64,000 nt of DNA from positions 434,001 through 498,000 of the forward strand of contig NZ_JQMP01000001.1 in assembly GCF_000744775.1 (NCBI RefSeq). Direction: 5' to 3'. The notes under the pieces are model-generated. The model had not been told where the DNA came from. It did not search any database and saw only the letters and a program-made list of their open reading frames with translations. Shown here in pieces: positions 33,153 to 42,533 of the stretch. A program made the translations under genes and the position numbers. The DNA comes from Thermorudis peleae. Lineage in GTDB: Bacteria > Chloroflexota > Chloroflexia > Thermomicrobiales > Thermomicrobiaceae. Position 1 is the stretch's first letter, and each line of letters opens with the position of its first letter.

Positions 33153-33668
33153 ATGCGCAACGCTGTGGTTGAAGCGCTCGTCACCAGCGGCCAACTCCGC
33201 ACATTTGTCGGTGAAGCTGCAGTTCTGAGCATCGAGCCATTGTGCGGGATCCCTGTCGAGGTCATTGGAGAAGCGCCACTACCGTGGGCAAATCCCCCAG
33301 TGGGCATCGCCCTTGTCTCTCTCGCAGACGCTGACGGTAGCGAATTTCAAGGCGTTGCCTGGGTGGGAGGTGAATTCACGGCATTGGCCGCCGTCACGGA
33401 AGTGCTGGTTGGCGAGCGGCCAAGCTCAGAAGACGATGAGTTACTGCAAGATGCGATCCGCGAGTTGGCCAACATCGTTGCTGGACGAATGCAGGAACGA
33501 CTGCACGGCGCTGGCCTGCGGTTGAGCCTCGGCTTGCCAGTCTTCGTTGGCGGAGCGCGCAGCCTCAACGTCGGCGCGAGTCTGGTGAACGGAGCAGCGG
33601 TGCTGGTGCGGCTTGGCTTGCCCGACGAGCCCGTGCTTGCCGTTGGCTTCGCAGCGAAGGAGGCGTAA
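33153..33668 (+). CDS. cheX: CheX-like CheY-P phosphatase
   Basis: 171 residues from the ATG at 33153, preceded by GGGGAGC 7-8 nt away; the GTG at 33138 is an alternative. The CheC/CheX/FliY phosphatase motif E-x-x-N is visible as Glu104-x-x-Asn107 in RELANIVAGRMQERL. Surrounding beta strands (VGIALVSL, GAAVLVRLGL) match the fold. The enzyme removes phosphate from CheY, in place of CheZ. Only one ExxN site is seen, as in CheX. It sits immediately downstream of cheY. Confidence 0.84.
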   Translation: MRNAVVEALVTSGQLRTFVGEAAVLSIEPLCGIPVEVIGEAPLPWANPPVGIALVSLADADGSEFQGVAWVGGEFTALAAVTEVLVGERPSSEDDELLQDAIRELANIVAGRMQERLHGAGLRLSLGLPVFVGGARSLNVGASLVNGAAVLVRLGLPDEPVLAVGFAAKEA

Positions 33669-33679
33669 GGAGGCCAAAG

Positions 33680-34444
33680 ATGACGGCAAAAATTGCGGGC
33701 ACTGCACCATCAGCCGCGGCTCCACTGATCCGCAATCCCAAAACACCGCAGCGGTTTCGACTGGTGCTCTGGGAACATCATCTCATGCCGATTGTCGCCG
33801 AGAACCTGGCAACGCTGCTTGGTGTCAGCGTCGATTTCTTGCCGGATTCGCTCATCGCCGCGCGCTGGGATCCGCGTGGCTTCCCAGCACGCTCAACCTG
33901 GGCCATCGCGCGCTTTCGTGTGACATTCGAGCAGGATGAAACGACAGCCTTTTTGTTTCAGCCGCTTGCTGAAGCGCTTGACTGGGGCGCGATTGGCCTG
34001 CGCCGGCCACCGGCAACGCGGAGCGTCCCCGAGCCAGCCAAAGACGGCGCGCTCGTGCTCAGCGAGGCTGAAACCAACGACCTGCTTGCCTATCACGAGG
34101 TCTGCAATGTCGTCACCTGCGGCGTCCTTGCACGGGCCTGGCGAAGTAAGCTGGAGCGCTCACTCGTGATCCTGCTGGACGATGTCCAGGCAGCCACCCC
34201 AGCAACGTTCCCGCCAGAACTCGCCGCGGCGCCCTATGTCGTGCTCCAAGCTGGCTTCGGCTATAGCGAGCGACCAGTTCGTCCTGTCAAAGGCCAACCG
34301 CCTCAGCATGAGAAGCAGGCAGTCTGGCTCTTTGTCCTTCCCGAAGCCTTGGCTGTCCAGACGCTCTGGGGCATGCCCGACGGCAAAGAGAAACAGAAGA
34401 CGGACTGGTTGCTCACCACCGGCCTCTGGCGTTGGGCGAAGTGA
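33680..34444 (+). CDS. Possible CheC/CheX-family protein (single ExxN motif)
   Basis: 254 residues, no signal or membrane segment. Not confidently assigned. A Glu140-x-x-Asn143 motif sits in a helix reading LLAYHEVCNVVTCGVLARAWRS, resembling the ExxN helix of CheC/CheX phosphatases. The C-terminal part contains YVVLQAGFGY and AVWLFVLPEALAVQTLWGM strands that could form the matching beta sheet. The first 120 residues are unlike CheX. It follows cheX by 11 bp and precedes a strong hairpin terminator. A second phosphatase or a regulatory relative is the best guess. Confidence 0.55.
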   Translation: MTAKIAGTAPSAAAPLIRNPKTPQRFRLVLWEHHLMPIVAENLATLLGVSVDFLPDSLIAARWDPRGFPARSTWAIARFRVTFEQDETTAFLFQPLAEALDWGAIGLRRPPATRSVPEPAKDGALVLSEAETNDLLAYHEVCNVVTCGVLARAWRSKLERSLVILLDDVQAATPATFPPELAAAPYVVLQAGFGYSERPVRPVKGQPPQHEKQAVWLFVLPEALAVQTLWGMPDGKEKQKTDWLLTTGLWRWAK

Positions 34445-34464
34445 TCAACAGCTTCTTGACGACG

Positions 34465-34495
34465 GAAGCGCCCCGGTGATGCACCGGGGCGCTTC
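34465..34495 (+). terminator. Strong perfect hairpin terminator after the cheRB-cheX operon
   Basis: A perfect 14-bp stem (34465-34478 with 34482-34495) around a 3-nt loop, sequence GAAGCGCCCCGGTG paired with its complement. It follows the stop of the ExxN gene by 20 bp. No T-run. The same CGCCCCGGT core occurs at 26536-26569. Confidence 0.7.
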
Positions 34496-34573
34496 GTGTC
34501 GCAAGACGCCATAGGCCATTGGTCACAGGTTGTGCGGGGACGTGTGCGTTGATCCAGTAGGGCCAAGAGGGGA

Positions 34574-34601
34574 TAGAGACTGACACGGGAGTTGCCGAAA
34601 G
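34574..34601 (+). promoter_or_regulatory. Weak sigma-28-like promoter before chemoreceptor 1
   Basis: TAGAGACT (34574-34581), a 12-bp spacer and GCCGAAAG (34594-34601), 40 bp upstream of the receptor ATG. The -10 is 6 of 8, the -35 5 of 8 and the spacer is one base too long. A transcript starting here would cover the receptor, cheA and second receptor. Low certainty. Confidence 0.33.
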
Positions 34602-34641
34602 CTCCTGACAGAAAAGGGTGCGGTGAAGGAGGGCAGGAGGA

Positions 34642-36792
34642 ATGAACCGTCGCCTGACCTTGCAACAGAAGCTCTTCGGCCTTGTGATCGGGCTCGTTGC
34701 TGCCTTGTGGATCGTTGGCGGCGTAAGCTGGCTCGGTGTCCGCGAGATCGACCAAGCGGACAATGACATCTCCAATCGGAGCATGCCGAGCCTCCAGTAT
34801 CTCGGCGCCATTGCTGACGACATGATGACCGTTCGGGTCTACGCGCTCCAACACGCCGTCGCCAACGATCGTGATACCAAGACGCAACTCGACGCTCAGT
34901 TAAACCAGCTTGACCAGGACATCGCCAAGCAACTTTCTGACTGGCAGGCTGCTGTGCCAGGCGGCAATGCGCAACAAGCACGCGATCGTATTACCCAGGC
35001 CTGGCAGCAGTACCTCACAGTCCGCAACCAGATACTCGATGCCAGCCGGCGGTTTGATTCGACGACCGCGCTGCAACTTGCCCAGACTCAGGGAGCGCAA
35101 CGCTTCGCTGATGTGATGAAAGCCCTGGCCGATGCACGACAGTTGCTTGGCAATATCGCGACACAGCGCGCTCAAACTGTGAACCAGGTGACGATGCGAA
35201 CGACCTGGTTAATCGTCGGTGTTGGCCTGCTCGTCAGTGTCGTCGGCCTTGTCCTGGGCGTCGCGCTCGCACGGCCAATCGTTCGAGCAGCACGGCAGAT
35301 TGCAGACGCCAGCGAAACGCTCGCTACTCACGAGCTGGCCGCGCTGGAAGAATCCCTAACCCGGCTCGCGGAAGGCGACTTGACTGTGCAGTTTGCAGTC
35401 GCGGCGCAACCGATCGCGGTCAGCAGCCATGACGAGCTTGGGCGCGCTGCTGAGTCGTTCAACCATATGCTCGAGCGTCTCCAGCGCATCGGCGATGCGT
35501 TTGGACAAGCAATCGATGGCCTCAACCGGCTCGCAGCAAGCGTTCGTCAGGCAGCGGTAACGATCAGCCAGTCCAGCGAAGGCACGGTGAGTCTTGCGGG
35601 ACAGATGAGTAGTGCGACCCAGGAGGTCGCCCAGACGATTCAAGACGTCGCCCAGGGCTCATCGCGGCAAGCCGAACAGGTCACGAGCGCCTCGACCGCT
35701 GTTGACGAGATGGTGCAGACCATTGAAGCCGTTGCCCGAGCCGCCCAGGAACAGGGTCGAGCCCTGCAGCGGGCAGCTGAGCTGACACAGGCGATGGCCG
35801 AGCGCAATCGTGAGGTTGAGCAACTTGCTCGCCAAACCGCTGAGCGGGCTGAGCAGAACGCTGGCCAGGCCCAAAGCGGGAGCGAGACAGTCGCGCGCGC
35901 TGTCGAAGCGCTCCAGAATGTCCAGGCACAGGTCGAGGCGGCAGCCCAGCGGATGGCCGAACTTGGCGAGCGGTCGCGGCAGATCGGCAAGATCGTGCAG
36001 ACCATCGAGGACTTGACCGAGCAGACGAACCTGCTGGCACTCAACGCTGCCATCGAGGCGGCACGGGCTGGCGAAGCCGGCAAAGGGTTTGCAGTGGTGG
36101 CGGAAGAAGTGCGCAAGCTCGCCGAACGCTCCTCCGAGGCAACACAAGAGATTGCTCAGATGATCGCGAGCGTGCAGCACGTCGCCGAAAGCGCCATTGT
36201 CGCCATGGAGGAAAGTGCCACCAGTGTCGGCCAACTCAGTGGCCAAGCCCGCACGCTCGGTGATGTCTTTGGCGAGATTCAGCAGTCCGCCCAGCAGATT
36301 GCCGAACGGAACAGCACACTCCTGCGTGCACTTGAGGACATCGCGCGGCGAAGCAACGAGCTGCGAGCCGCGATGGACGACACGGCCGCAATCGCCGAGG
36401 AGAATAGCGCCTCAGCCACCGAGCTTACTGCTACCGCTGAGCAAGTGCGCAAGGCGATCCAGTCAGTCACGGCAGTGGCTGAGCAAAACGCAGCCGCCGC
36501 TGAAGAAGTCTCAGCGGCAACCGAAGAGATGGCAACACAGGTGTCGGAAGTCGCTGCAGCAGCGCAGCAACTCATGGATCTCGCCCAGCATCTCGAAGCG
36601 ACCGTCGCCCAGTTCCGCCTGCGCGAGGACGAAGCAGCAGCGCGCGACATCACCAGCTGGGCGGGTACAGTATCAGCGGGGTTACGGCAGAACGGCGCGA
36701 GAGTGAACGGAACTGGCAAGGCTGGTCGCGAGTTGGTGGCAGCAGACGGCGTGCGCGGGCAGCTTGCCTCCAACGGTCTACGCAAGCGCTAA
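34642..36792 (+). CDS. Methyl-accepting chemotaxis protein 1
   Basis: 716 residues. Membrane helices at about 12-32 and 190-215 enclose a helical four-helix-bundle sensor (about 35-188). A HAMP-like linker follows and a long signalling coiled coil to about 660. The conserved hairpin tip [23 protein letters not shown] is clear near 455-480. Ligand unknown. A ribosome-binding site GGAGGGCAGGAGG precedes ATG. A 179-bp part of the signalling tip (35962-36140) is identical in DNA to the second receptor gene. Followed 18 bp later by cheA. Confidence 0.96.
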   Translation: MNRRLTLQQKLFGLVIGLVAALWIVGGVSWLGVREIDQADNDISNRSMPSLQYLGAIADDMMTVRVYALQHAVANDRDTKTQLDAQLNQLDQDIAKQLSDWQAAVPGGNAQQARDRITQAWQQYLTVRNQILDASRRFDSTTALQLAQTQGAQRFADVMKALADARQLLGNIATQRAQTVNQVTMRTTWLIVGVGLLVSVVGLVLGVALARPIVRAARQIADASETLATHELAALEESLTRLAEGDLTVQFAVAAQPIAVSSHDELGRAAESFNHMLERLQRIGDAFGQAIDGLNRLAASVRQAAVTISQSSEGTVSLAGQMSSATQEVAQTIQDVAQGSSRQAEQVTSASTAVDEMVQTIEAVARAAQEQGRALQRAAELTQAMAERNREVEQLARQTAERAEQNAGQAQSGSETVARAVEALQNVQAQVEAAAQRMAELGERSRQIGKIVQTIEDLTEQTNLLALNAAIEAARAGEAGKGFAVVAEEVRKLAERSSEATQEIAQMIASVQHVAESAIVAMEESATSVGQLSGQARTLGDVFGEIQQSAQQIAERNSTLLRALEDIARRSNELRAAMDDTAAIAEENSASATELTATAEQVRKAIQSVTAVAEQNAAAAEEVSAATEEMATQVSEVAAAAQQLMDLAQHLEATVAQFRLREDEAAARDITSWAGTVSAGLRQNGARVNGTGKAGRELVAADGVRGQLASNGLRKR
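35962..36140 (+). repeat. 179-bp perfect DNA repeat, copy 1
   Basis: Identical base for base to 41257-41435. It encodes the receptor hairpin tip in both chemoreceptors. The genes are otherwise clearly diverged on both sides, so a recent gene conversion or recombination between paralogues is the simplest explanation. Confidence 0.95.
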
Positions 36793-36810
36793 CGCCGAGG
36801 GAGGGGCGCG

Positions 36811-39800
36811 ATGGGCGAAGACCGCGAGTTGCTCGAACTGTTCCTCGAAGAAACACGTGAGCGCGTCGAGTCACTCGAGCCACTCCTCGTTGAGCTCGAG
36901 CGCGCCGACACTGAGCATGAGCGCGAGCGCCTCTTAAACGAAATCTTCCGTCACCTGCACTCGACGAAGGGTAGCGCCGGCTACCTTGGACTCGAGTCGT
37001 TCGTTGAACTCGTCCATGCAGCTGAACATCTTGCCGATGTGTTGCGTAAAGGCGCGCCACTCCAGACCGAGCATATCGATGTGCTCCTCGACGTCGCGGC
37101 CTGGCTCCGGGCCGCGCTCGCGAGCTTAGCGAAGGACGAGCCGCTCCCGGACGGCACCAGCCTTGTCGTGCGCTTGCACAGCGCTGCACAGACACAACCA
37201 AGCGAGCGAGAGCCTGCCACATCGCAACCAAGCACTGAGGCGACATCACCCGAGCAGACGGCAAGTAGTACGGGCACCCAGCCAGAGGAACAAGACGGCC
37301 GTATCGTCGAGACCGAGCTACACAGCACCACTGTGCGGGTCCCGGTGCACGTGCTCGACCGGCTTGGGCGACTCGCCGAGGAAATGCTGGTTACGCGCAA
37401 CCGGATTACCGCGCTTGCTGCCAACATCCAGGACGGCGAACTCATCGGCGCATCGAAAAAGCTCAGTGTTATGGTATCGGAACTGCAAGACATTGCAGCA
37501 CTGACACGCCTACAGCCAATTTCGCACCTCTTCGCCCAACTGCCACGTGTCGTGCGTGATGCCGCTCGGCTTACCGGTAAAAGCGTTGAGCTAGAGCTCG
37601 AGGGCGGACGGCTTGAAGTTGACCGGCGGATTCTCCAAGAACTCCGTGACCCACTCGTCCACTTGCTCCGCAATGCCGTCGACCACGGCATCGAGTCGCC
37701 AGAGCGGCGCGTCGCGTTCGGCAAGCCGTCAAAAGGGCGCATCACTGTGCGTGCCAGCCGTGAAGGCTCGCACCTCGTTATTGAAGTCAGCGATGACGGC
37801 AAAGGGATCGACTTTGAGGCAGTACGCGCTAAGGCAGTCGAGCGCGGCTTCATCAGTGCCCGGGAGGCAGCGGCACTCGGCGAGGCTGAGCTGACGAGCC
37901 TGCTACTCCGCCCTGGATTTTCGACGCGTGACCAAGCAACGGAACTGTCCGGTCGCGGCGTTGGCCTCGATGTCGTTGCAGTGCGTATGCAAGAGCTTGG
38001 TGGCAATCTGACCATCAGCTCGACGCCCGGCCAAGGCACGACCGTGCGGCTGACGGTGCCCACCTCGGTCTCAGTCGTTAATACGCTGGTCTTCACGGCT
38101 CGCGGGTACCTCCTCGGCATCCCCTACAATGTTGTCCAAGAGATCGTGCTGATTGACCAAGCGCATATCGAACGCTATGGCGAGCAAGAAGTCTTTCGTC
38201 TACGCGACCAGCTCGTGCCACTCTTCACGCTCAACCGTTGGCCAGTCCGCAACGGCGCGACAATCCGCCGCCGCGACAAGCAATACGTCCTCGTCCTGCG
38301 TGGCCAGGACGCAGTTGCCGGCCTCCTTTGCGACGGCATCTCCCGTTTTGAAGAGCTCATCGTGAAGCCAGTTGGCAATGTGCTGCGCGGCGTCGAAAGC
38401 GTGAGCGGATTAGCGACGCTCGGCACCGGCGAAATTGTCCTGATTCTCGAGCCTGAGCGTATGCTTGCCGAGGCCGGACTAGCAATGGAGCGCTTGCGCA
38501 GTGAGCAGGCACTGCCGCTGACCAACCAGGCCACAGCCGACGATGACATCGGTGAGCGGCTCGTGTTGCTCCAGGGCTATGGACTGCCACGCTATGCCCT
38601 GCCGGTGCGCCTCGTGTCACGCATTGTCCGCTTTACACCAGCCGAGCTCGCCGTCTTTAACGAGCGTGTCTATCTGCGACAGGATGGGCAGCTCATCCCC
38701 TTAGTTGATCTCGACCAGGCGCTTGGCTTTGGCCCTGGGGGCTTCGACAAAGGTGGCGTCGCCGTGCTGTTGAAGGCTGATGACTTCCTTTGTGGCTTTG
38801 TCGCAGCTGCTGTTGTCCGCATTGGCCGGGTCGGCGTGTTACCAGAGCCGTCCGACCGACATGGGGTCGCAGGACTTCTGAACCTACCTGATGCGGTCTA
38901 TCTGCTCGTCGATGTCCCGACGATCATTCATAGCCAACTCGAGCGGCTCTTCGCGATGGCCGAAAGCGGTCGTTCAGTGCACGGCCAGCATGCCTTGATC
39001 GTCGAGGATAGCGCGTTCTATCGTGACGCGCTTGAAGCAGTGTTGACACGCGCCGGCTACCGCGTGACGGCTGTTGAGAGTGCCGAAGCAGCCCTCAGTG
39101 CCTTAGGACGCATTCCTTCACTGGCCTTGCTCATCACGGACTACATGTTGCCTGGTCAATCAGGCTTGGACCTCATTCGCGCTGTTCGGGCTGGCGAGAC
39201 CGCTGCTCGCCCAGATGTGCCGATTGTCGTGCTCTCACAGTATCTCAGCGAGCAAGATGCGAGTGGTGAACTTGCCAACCGCTTGCGTGCTGCTGGGGCC
39301 AATGCAGTCTACGCAAAGTTTGACGAGCTCGAGCAGAGCGAGTTGCTCGATGCCTTCCGTCACCTCGTCGTTGACGAAACAGCAAATGACGACGCAATGT
39401 CCGTGCATGACGAGGAAGCAAGCATTCATGTGCTGGCAGTTAACCTTGGCAACGAGGTTTACGGCATCCCGATTGAGAGCGTGCGGGAGATCACGGCGCT
39501 TGATGCCGTCACCCCTGTACCCCTGGACTCAGCCGGGTACATCGGTTTGGCGAACATTCGTGGTGAGATCGTCCCGGTCTTTGACCTTGGCGGCGTGCTG
39601 CAGCGGCCAGCCCGCGCTGAAGAGCAGAGCGTCGATGTTGTCACATTGACAAGCCTTGGGCCGATGGTGTTACGCGGCGAGAGCATTCGCGGCACGATTC
39701 GCATTCCGGTCAGCGCCTTGCGTGAGCCGAACGGCAACCTTGGTGCGCTTGCCGACTATATTCCGGCTGTAGCTCCATTGCCCGATTGCCTGCTCCAAGT

Positions 39801-39882
39801 GCTCGAACTGGAGAAGCTCGCTGGGGCATGTCTCGGCCGACGTGCTGAAGCGAGCGTAGCAGGCCCAGCCCGTGTGGCGTAA
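36811..39882 (+). CDS. cheA: Chemotaxis histidine kinase CheA fused to receiver and CheW domains
   Basis: 1023 residues. Domain order: HPt (His50 in LHSTKG), a Ser/Thr/Glu-rich linker (125-165), dimer helices (172-245), HATPase (280-418; NAVDHG, DDGKG, GRGVGLDVV), CheW-like P5 (425-550), a second CheW-like domain (580-705), a receiver (727-855; Glu732-Asp733, Asp777, Lys836) and a third CheW-like domain (872-1005, YIGLANIRGEIVPVFDL). No separate CheW gene occurs in this window. The receiver has all key residues, so it could be a phosphate sink. It lies between the two receptors. Confidence 0.95.
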   Translation: MGEDRELLELFLEETRERVESLEPLLVELERADTEHERERLLNEIFRHLHSTKGSAGYLGLESFVELVHAAEHLADVLRKGAPLQTEHIDVLLDVAAWLRAALASLAKDEPLPDGTSLVVRLHSAAQTQPSEREPATSQPSTEATSPEQTASSTGTQPEEQDGRIVETELHSTTVRVPVHVLDRLGRLAEEMLVTRNRITALAANIQDGELIGASKKLSVMVSELQDIAALTRLQPISHLFAQLPRVVRDAARLTGKSVELELEGGRLEVDRRILQELRDPLVHLLRNAVDHGIESPERRVAFGKPSKGRITVRASREGSHLVIEVSDDGKGIDFEAVRAKAVERGFISAREAAALGEAELTSLLLRPGFSTRDQATELSGRGVGLDVVAVRMQELGGNLTISSTPGQGTTVRLTVPTSVSVVNTLVFTARGYLLGIPYNVVQEIVLIDQAHIERYGEQEVFRLRDQLVPLFTLNRWPVRNGATIRRRDKQYVLVLRGQDAVAGLLCDGISRFEELIVKPVGNVLRGVESVSGLATLGTGEIVLILEPERMLAEAGLAMERLRSEQALPLTNQATADDDIGERLVLLQGYGLPRYALPVRLVSRIVRFTPAELAVFNERVYLRQDGQLIPLVDLDQALGFGPGGFDKGGVAVLLKADDFLCGFVAAAVVRIGRVGVLPEPSDRHGVAGLLNLPDAVYLLVDVPTIIHSQLERLFAMAESGRSVHGQHALIVEDSAFYRDALEAVLTRAGYRVTAVESAEAALSALGRIPSLALLITDYMLPGQSGLDLIRAVRAGETAARPDVPIVVLSQYLSEQDASGELANRLRAAGANAVYAKFDELEQSELLDAFRHLVVDETANDDAMSVHDEEASIHVLAVNLGNEVYGIPIESVREITALDAVTPVPLDSAGYIGLANIRGEIVPVFDLGGVLQRPARAEEQSVDVVTLTSLGPMVLRGESIRGTIRIPVSALREPNGNLGALADYIPAVAPLPDCLLQVLELEKLAGACLGRRAEASVAGPARVA

Positions 39883-39909
39883 CGGACAGACGATGGGGAG
39901 AGGATGGGA

Positions 39910-42027
39910 ATGAAGCGCACGCTTCCCTTGGCTCGACGAATCCAAGCCAGTGTCGTGATCGTCCTACTCGTTGGGGCGCTTGGCATTCTGGTTGGCACAC
40001 TTAGCCTCCGGGAAATCGCGAGCCGGAACCAACAGATGCTGAAGCGAGAGGTGCCAGCCATCGAACTCTTGCTCAACATTGACCGCGACGCCTACCAAGC
40101 GCAATATGCCCTCGAAGCCAGCTTGCTTGCGATTTCCGACAAAGAACGTACGGCCCAACTCAACGACTTCCGGGAGAACGCACAGCAGACGGGCGACCGC
40201 TGGCAACAGTTCCGTGCCCATGCCATCAATGCGCCTCAGGAAGCGGCGCTCTGGCAGACCTATGAGCAGGAGCAGGCAGTCTGGCTCTCACTGGCTAACC
40301 GTGTTGCGGAATTGAGTGCCCAAGGCACACAGACAACTACCGACCAGGCACGCTCGCTCTTGCCTGACGTGCGCTCGCACTTCAGCGCGATGCGTGAGGC
40401 ACTCAATCAGCTTGAGGACACGGTCTACAGCCCGACAATCGACCGCCAAAGCCAAGAAATCACAGCGCTCAGCACCCACCGTTCCTTCCTCATGTGGATC
40501 ATCACAGTGATGGCGTTGCTTATTGGGCTCGGTGTTGGTTGGCTGGTAACGCGGACCGTACTGCGGCCGCTGGAAAGCCTCGCAAGTGCCGCCGCACAGA
40601 TTACCGCAGGGCAGGTTACCGCAGTCCAGTTGCCACGCTACCAGGCCCATGACGCGATCGGTCGGCTGGTTGACCAGTTCAAGGCTATGGCACAGCGCAT
40701 CAGCGAGGTTGCTGAACATGCCCATGCAGTCGGTCAAGGCGACCTCACGCGCCAGGTCACAACACTAGGCGACGACGATCTGCTTGGTCAAAGCTTGCTC
40801 GCGTTAACCAGTGCCCTGCGCGATGCCTTGGGACGAGTTGCAGCCTTAAGCGAGAGTGTAGCTCAGGCTGGACTCCAGGTACGGCAACATGTTGCCGAGG
40901 CCGATATGGCAGTGCGTCAAGTTGCCGACGCCACGCAAACTGTTGCGCATGGATCAGCAACCCAAGCGGCACGAGCACGCGAGGTCGCCGAAGCAGTCGA
41001 GCAGGTTGCTGAAACCGTCAACGCGGTAGCACGCGCGGCCCAGGAGCAAGGACGCTCGTTGCAGCGAGCAGTCGAGCTCTCGCAGCTGCTTGCCCAAGGC
41101 AACCAGGCCATCGAAGCCGCTGCCCAGCATGGCCTCACTGCCTCGCGGGCAAACGCCGAGCATGCACAGCAAGGGCAAGAAACAGTCGAGCAGACCGTTC
41201 GGGATGTCGTCGTCGTGCGCGAGCGTGTTGAAGAGGCAGCCAAAACGGTTGCCGAGCTTGGCGAGCGGTCGCGGCAGATCGGCAAGATCGTGCAGACCAT
41301 CGAGGACTTGACCGAGCAGACGAACCTGCTGGCACTCAACGCTGCCATCGAGGCGGCACGGGCTGGCGAAGCCGGCAAAGGGTTTGCAGTGGTGGCGGAA
41401 GAAGTGCGCAAGCTCGCCGAACGCTCCTCCGAGGCTGCCAAGGAGATTGCTGGACTGATTAGCGGCATACAGTCAATGGTGCAGCGGGTGATTGATGTCA
41501 TGGATACCAGTGCCGAGCAAGTCACCCATGCTGCGGAGCAAGCAGCGGGATTGCGTGCAGTCTTCACAACACTCAGTACAGCCGCGCAGCACGTTGCCCA
41601 GCAGAGCCAGCAGACACTTGAGGCAGCGCGCACTATTGCCCGGCAGAGCCAAGAGTTGCGCGCAGCGCTGGAGGAAACCGCAGCAATCGCTGAAGAGAAC
41701 GGCGCCGCAGCCTTGGCCCTGGCTTCAACCGTCAACCGAATGAGCAGCAGCATGCAAGAGGTGACGCATCTCGTCGAACAGAATGCAAGTGCTACCGAGC
41801 AAGTTTCGGCTGCAGCTGAGGAAATGACGATGCAGCTGCAGAATATCGGCATCGAAGCCGAGCATCTGACAGCAATCGCTGAAGCGCTTCAAGAAGCAGT
41901 GCGCTACTTCCAGACGACGTCAGCCGCGGCGTTGCAGCAAACCAACCCATATGTCTCTCACCCAGCGGATGAAGTCGCTCTTAACGGACATCAGGTCAAC
42001 CGCCTTGTTGCGCTTGCGAGTGGCTGA
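39910..42027 (+). CDS. Methyl-accepting chemotaxis protein 2
   Basis: 705 residues. Membrane helices at about 10-30 and 195-218, sensor domain between them rich in helices (IARNQQ..., four-helix bundle type), a HAMP region with [21 protein letters not shown] and a signalling coiled coil with [21 protein letters not shown] at 39904 lies directly on the GGGGAGAGG site; 39910 is spaced better. It starts 27 bp after cheA. Shares 179 bp of identical DNA with receptor 1 and is otherwise diverged. Signal sensed is unknown. Confidence 0.95.
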   Translation: MKRTLPLARRIQASVVIVLLVGALGILVGTLSLREIASRNQQMLKREVPAIELLLNIDRDAYQAQYALEASLLAISDKERTAQLNDFRENAQQTGDRWQQFRAHAINAPQEAALWQTYEQEQAVWLSLANRVAELSAQGTQTTTDQARSLLPDVRSHFSAMREALNQLEDTVYSPTIDRQSQEITALSTHRSFLMWIITVMALLIGLGVGWLVTRTVLRPLESLASAAAQITAGQVTAVQLPRYQAHDAIGRLVDQFKAMAQRISEVAEHAHAVGQGDLTRQVTTLGDDDLLGQSLLALTSALRDALGRVAALSESVAQAGLQVRQHVAEADMAVRQVADATQTVAHGSATQAARAREVAEAVEQVAETVNAVARAAQEQGRSLQRAVELSQLLAQGNQAIEAAAQHGLTASRANAEHAQQGQETVEQTVRDVVVVRERVEEAAKTVAELGERSRQIGKIVQTIEDLTEQTNLLALNAAIEAARAGEAGKGFAVVAEEVRKLAERSSEAAKEIAGLISGIQSMVQRVIDVMDTSAEQVTHAAEQAAGLRAVFTTLSTAAQHVAQQSQQTLEAARTIARQSQELRAALEETAAIAEENGAAALALASTVNRMSSSMQEVTHLVEQNASATEQVSAAAEEMTMQLQNIGIEAEHLTAIAEALQEAVRYFQTTSAAALQQTNPYVSHPADEVALNGHQVNRLVALASG
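41257..41435 (+). repeat. 179-bp perfect DNA repeat, copy 2
   Basis: Same bases as 35962-36140, bounded by mismatches at both ends (GAG/GAA before, GCT/GCA after). Third-codon positions are identical throughout, which protein selection alone would not require. Confidence 0.95.
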
Positions 42028-42068
42028 CCAATGTGACGGCCCCAGGGCTTGGCCGAAGTGACCAGCCC

Positions 42069-42095
42069 TTAACTTTCTGCCCAGTGTGCCGATAG
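42069..42095 (+). promoter_or_regulatory. Sigma-28 (FliA) promoter of flaG-fliD-fliS
   Basis: TTAACTTT (42069-42076), exactly 11 bp, then GCCGATAG (42088-42095). -35 matches 6 of 8 and -10 matches 7 of 8. It lies about 58 bp before the flaG ATG, in the only gap between receptor 2 and flaG. The three sigma-28 sites here share the spacing and a GCCGA core. Confidence 0.8.
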
Positions 42096-42153
42096 TTGGT
42101 GGAGGAAGGGTAGTTACGCAGCATTCGTCACATGGTCTGAGGGAAGGGCATCG

Positions 42154-42498
42154 ATGGTACCGCCGGTTGACGCAATTCCACCAATTGGGGCGACAGGTGC
42201 TGCTGAGGGAGGTCAGCCTGGACAGGCAGTCCAACAGGCGACATCGACGAATAATCAGCCGTCGCGCCAGCCCTCGCCAGTCGAGCCGCCACGCCATGGG
42301 CCACCGCATACGCTCGACCTCAGCCTTGACCCTCAGGCGGTGCGCCGGATGCCAAGCGACGTCTACGTCCGTTACTACGTCAGTCGCGGGATCGGTAACT
42401 ACGTCGTGCAAGTTGTTGACCGGCGAACTGGCGAGGTCATTCGGGAAATTCCGCCAGGACGTGCCGAAGCATTCCTGCGTGAACTCGGCATGCTTTAG
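42154..42498 (+). CDS. flaG: Flagellar protein FlaG
   Basis: 114 residues. The first 60 are Pro/Gln/Ser-rich. The C-terminal half ends with the FlaG signature YVVQVVDRRTGEVIREIPPGRAEAFLRELG. FlaG is an accessory filament protein affecting filament length in some species. It lies 35 bp before fliD, as in Bacillus yvyC-fliD-fliS-fliT. The ATG follows a GGGAAGGG stretch. Confidence 0.9.
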   Translation: MVPPVDAIPPIGATGAAEGGQPGQAVQQATSTNNQPSRQPSPVEPPRHGPPHTLDLSLDPQAVRRMPSDVYVRYYVSRGIGNYVVQVVDRRTGEVIREIPPGRAEAFLRELGML

Positions 42499-42533
42499 AT
42501 TGTGCACGGCGATGGCAGGAAAGGATCGGCGGA

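Noticed and set aside
36981-38120. 379-codon minus-strand frame opposite cheA
   Set aside because: Ser/Arg-rich shadow of the CheA kinase domains; no start site or domain.
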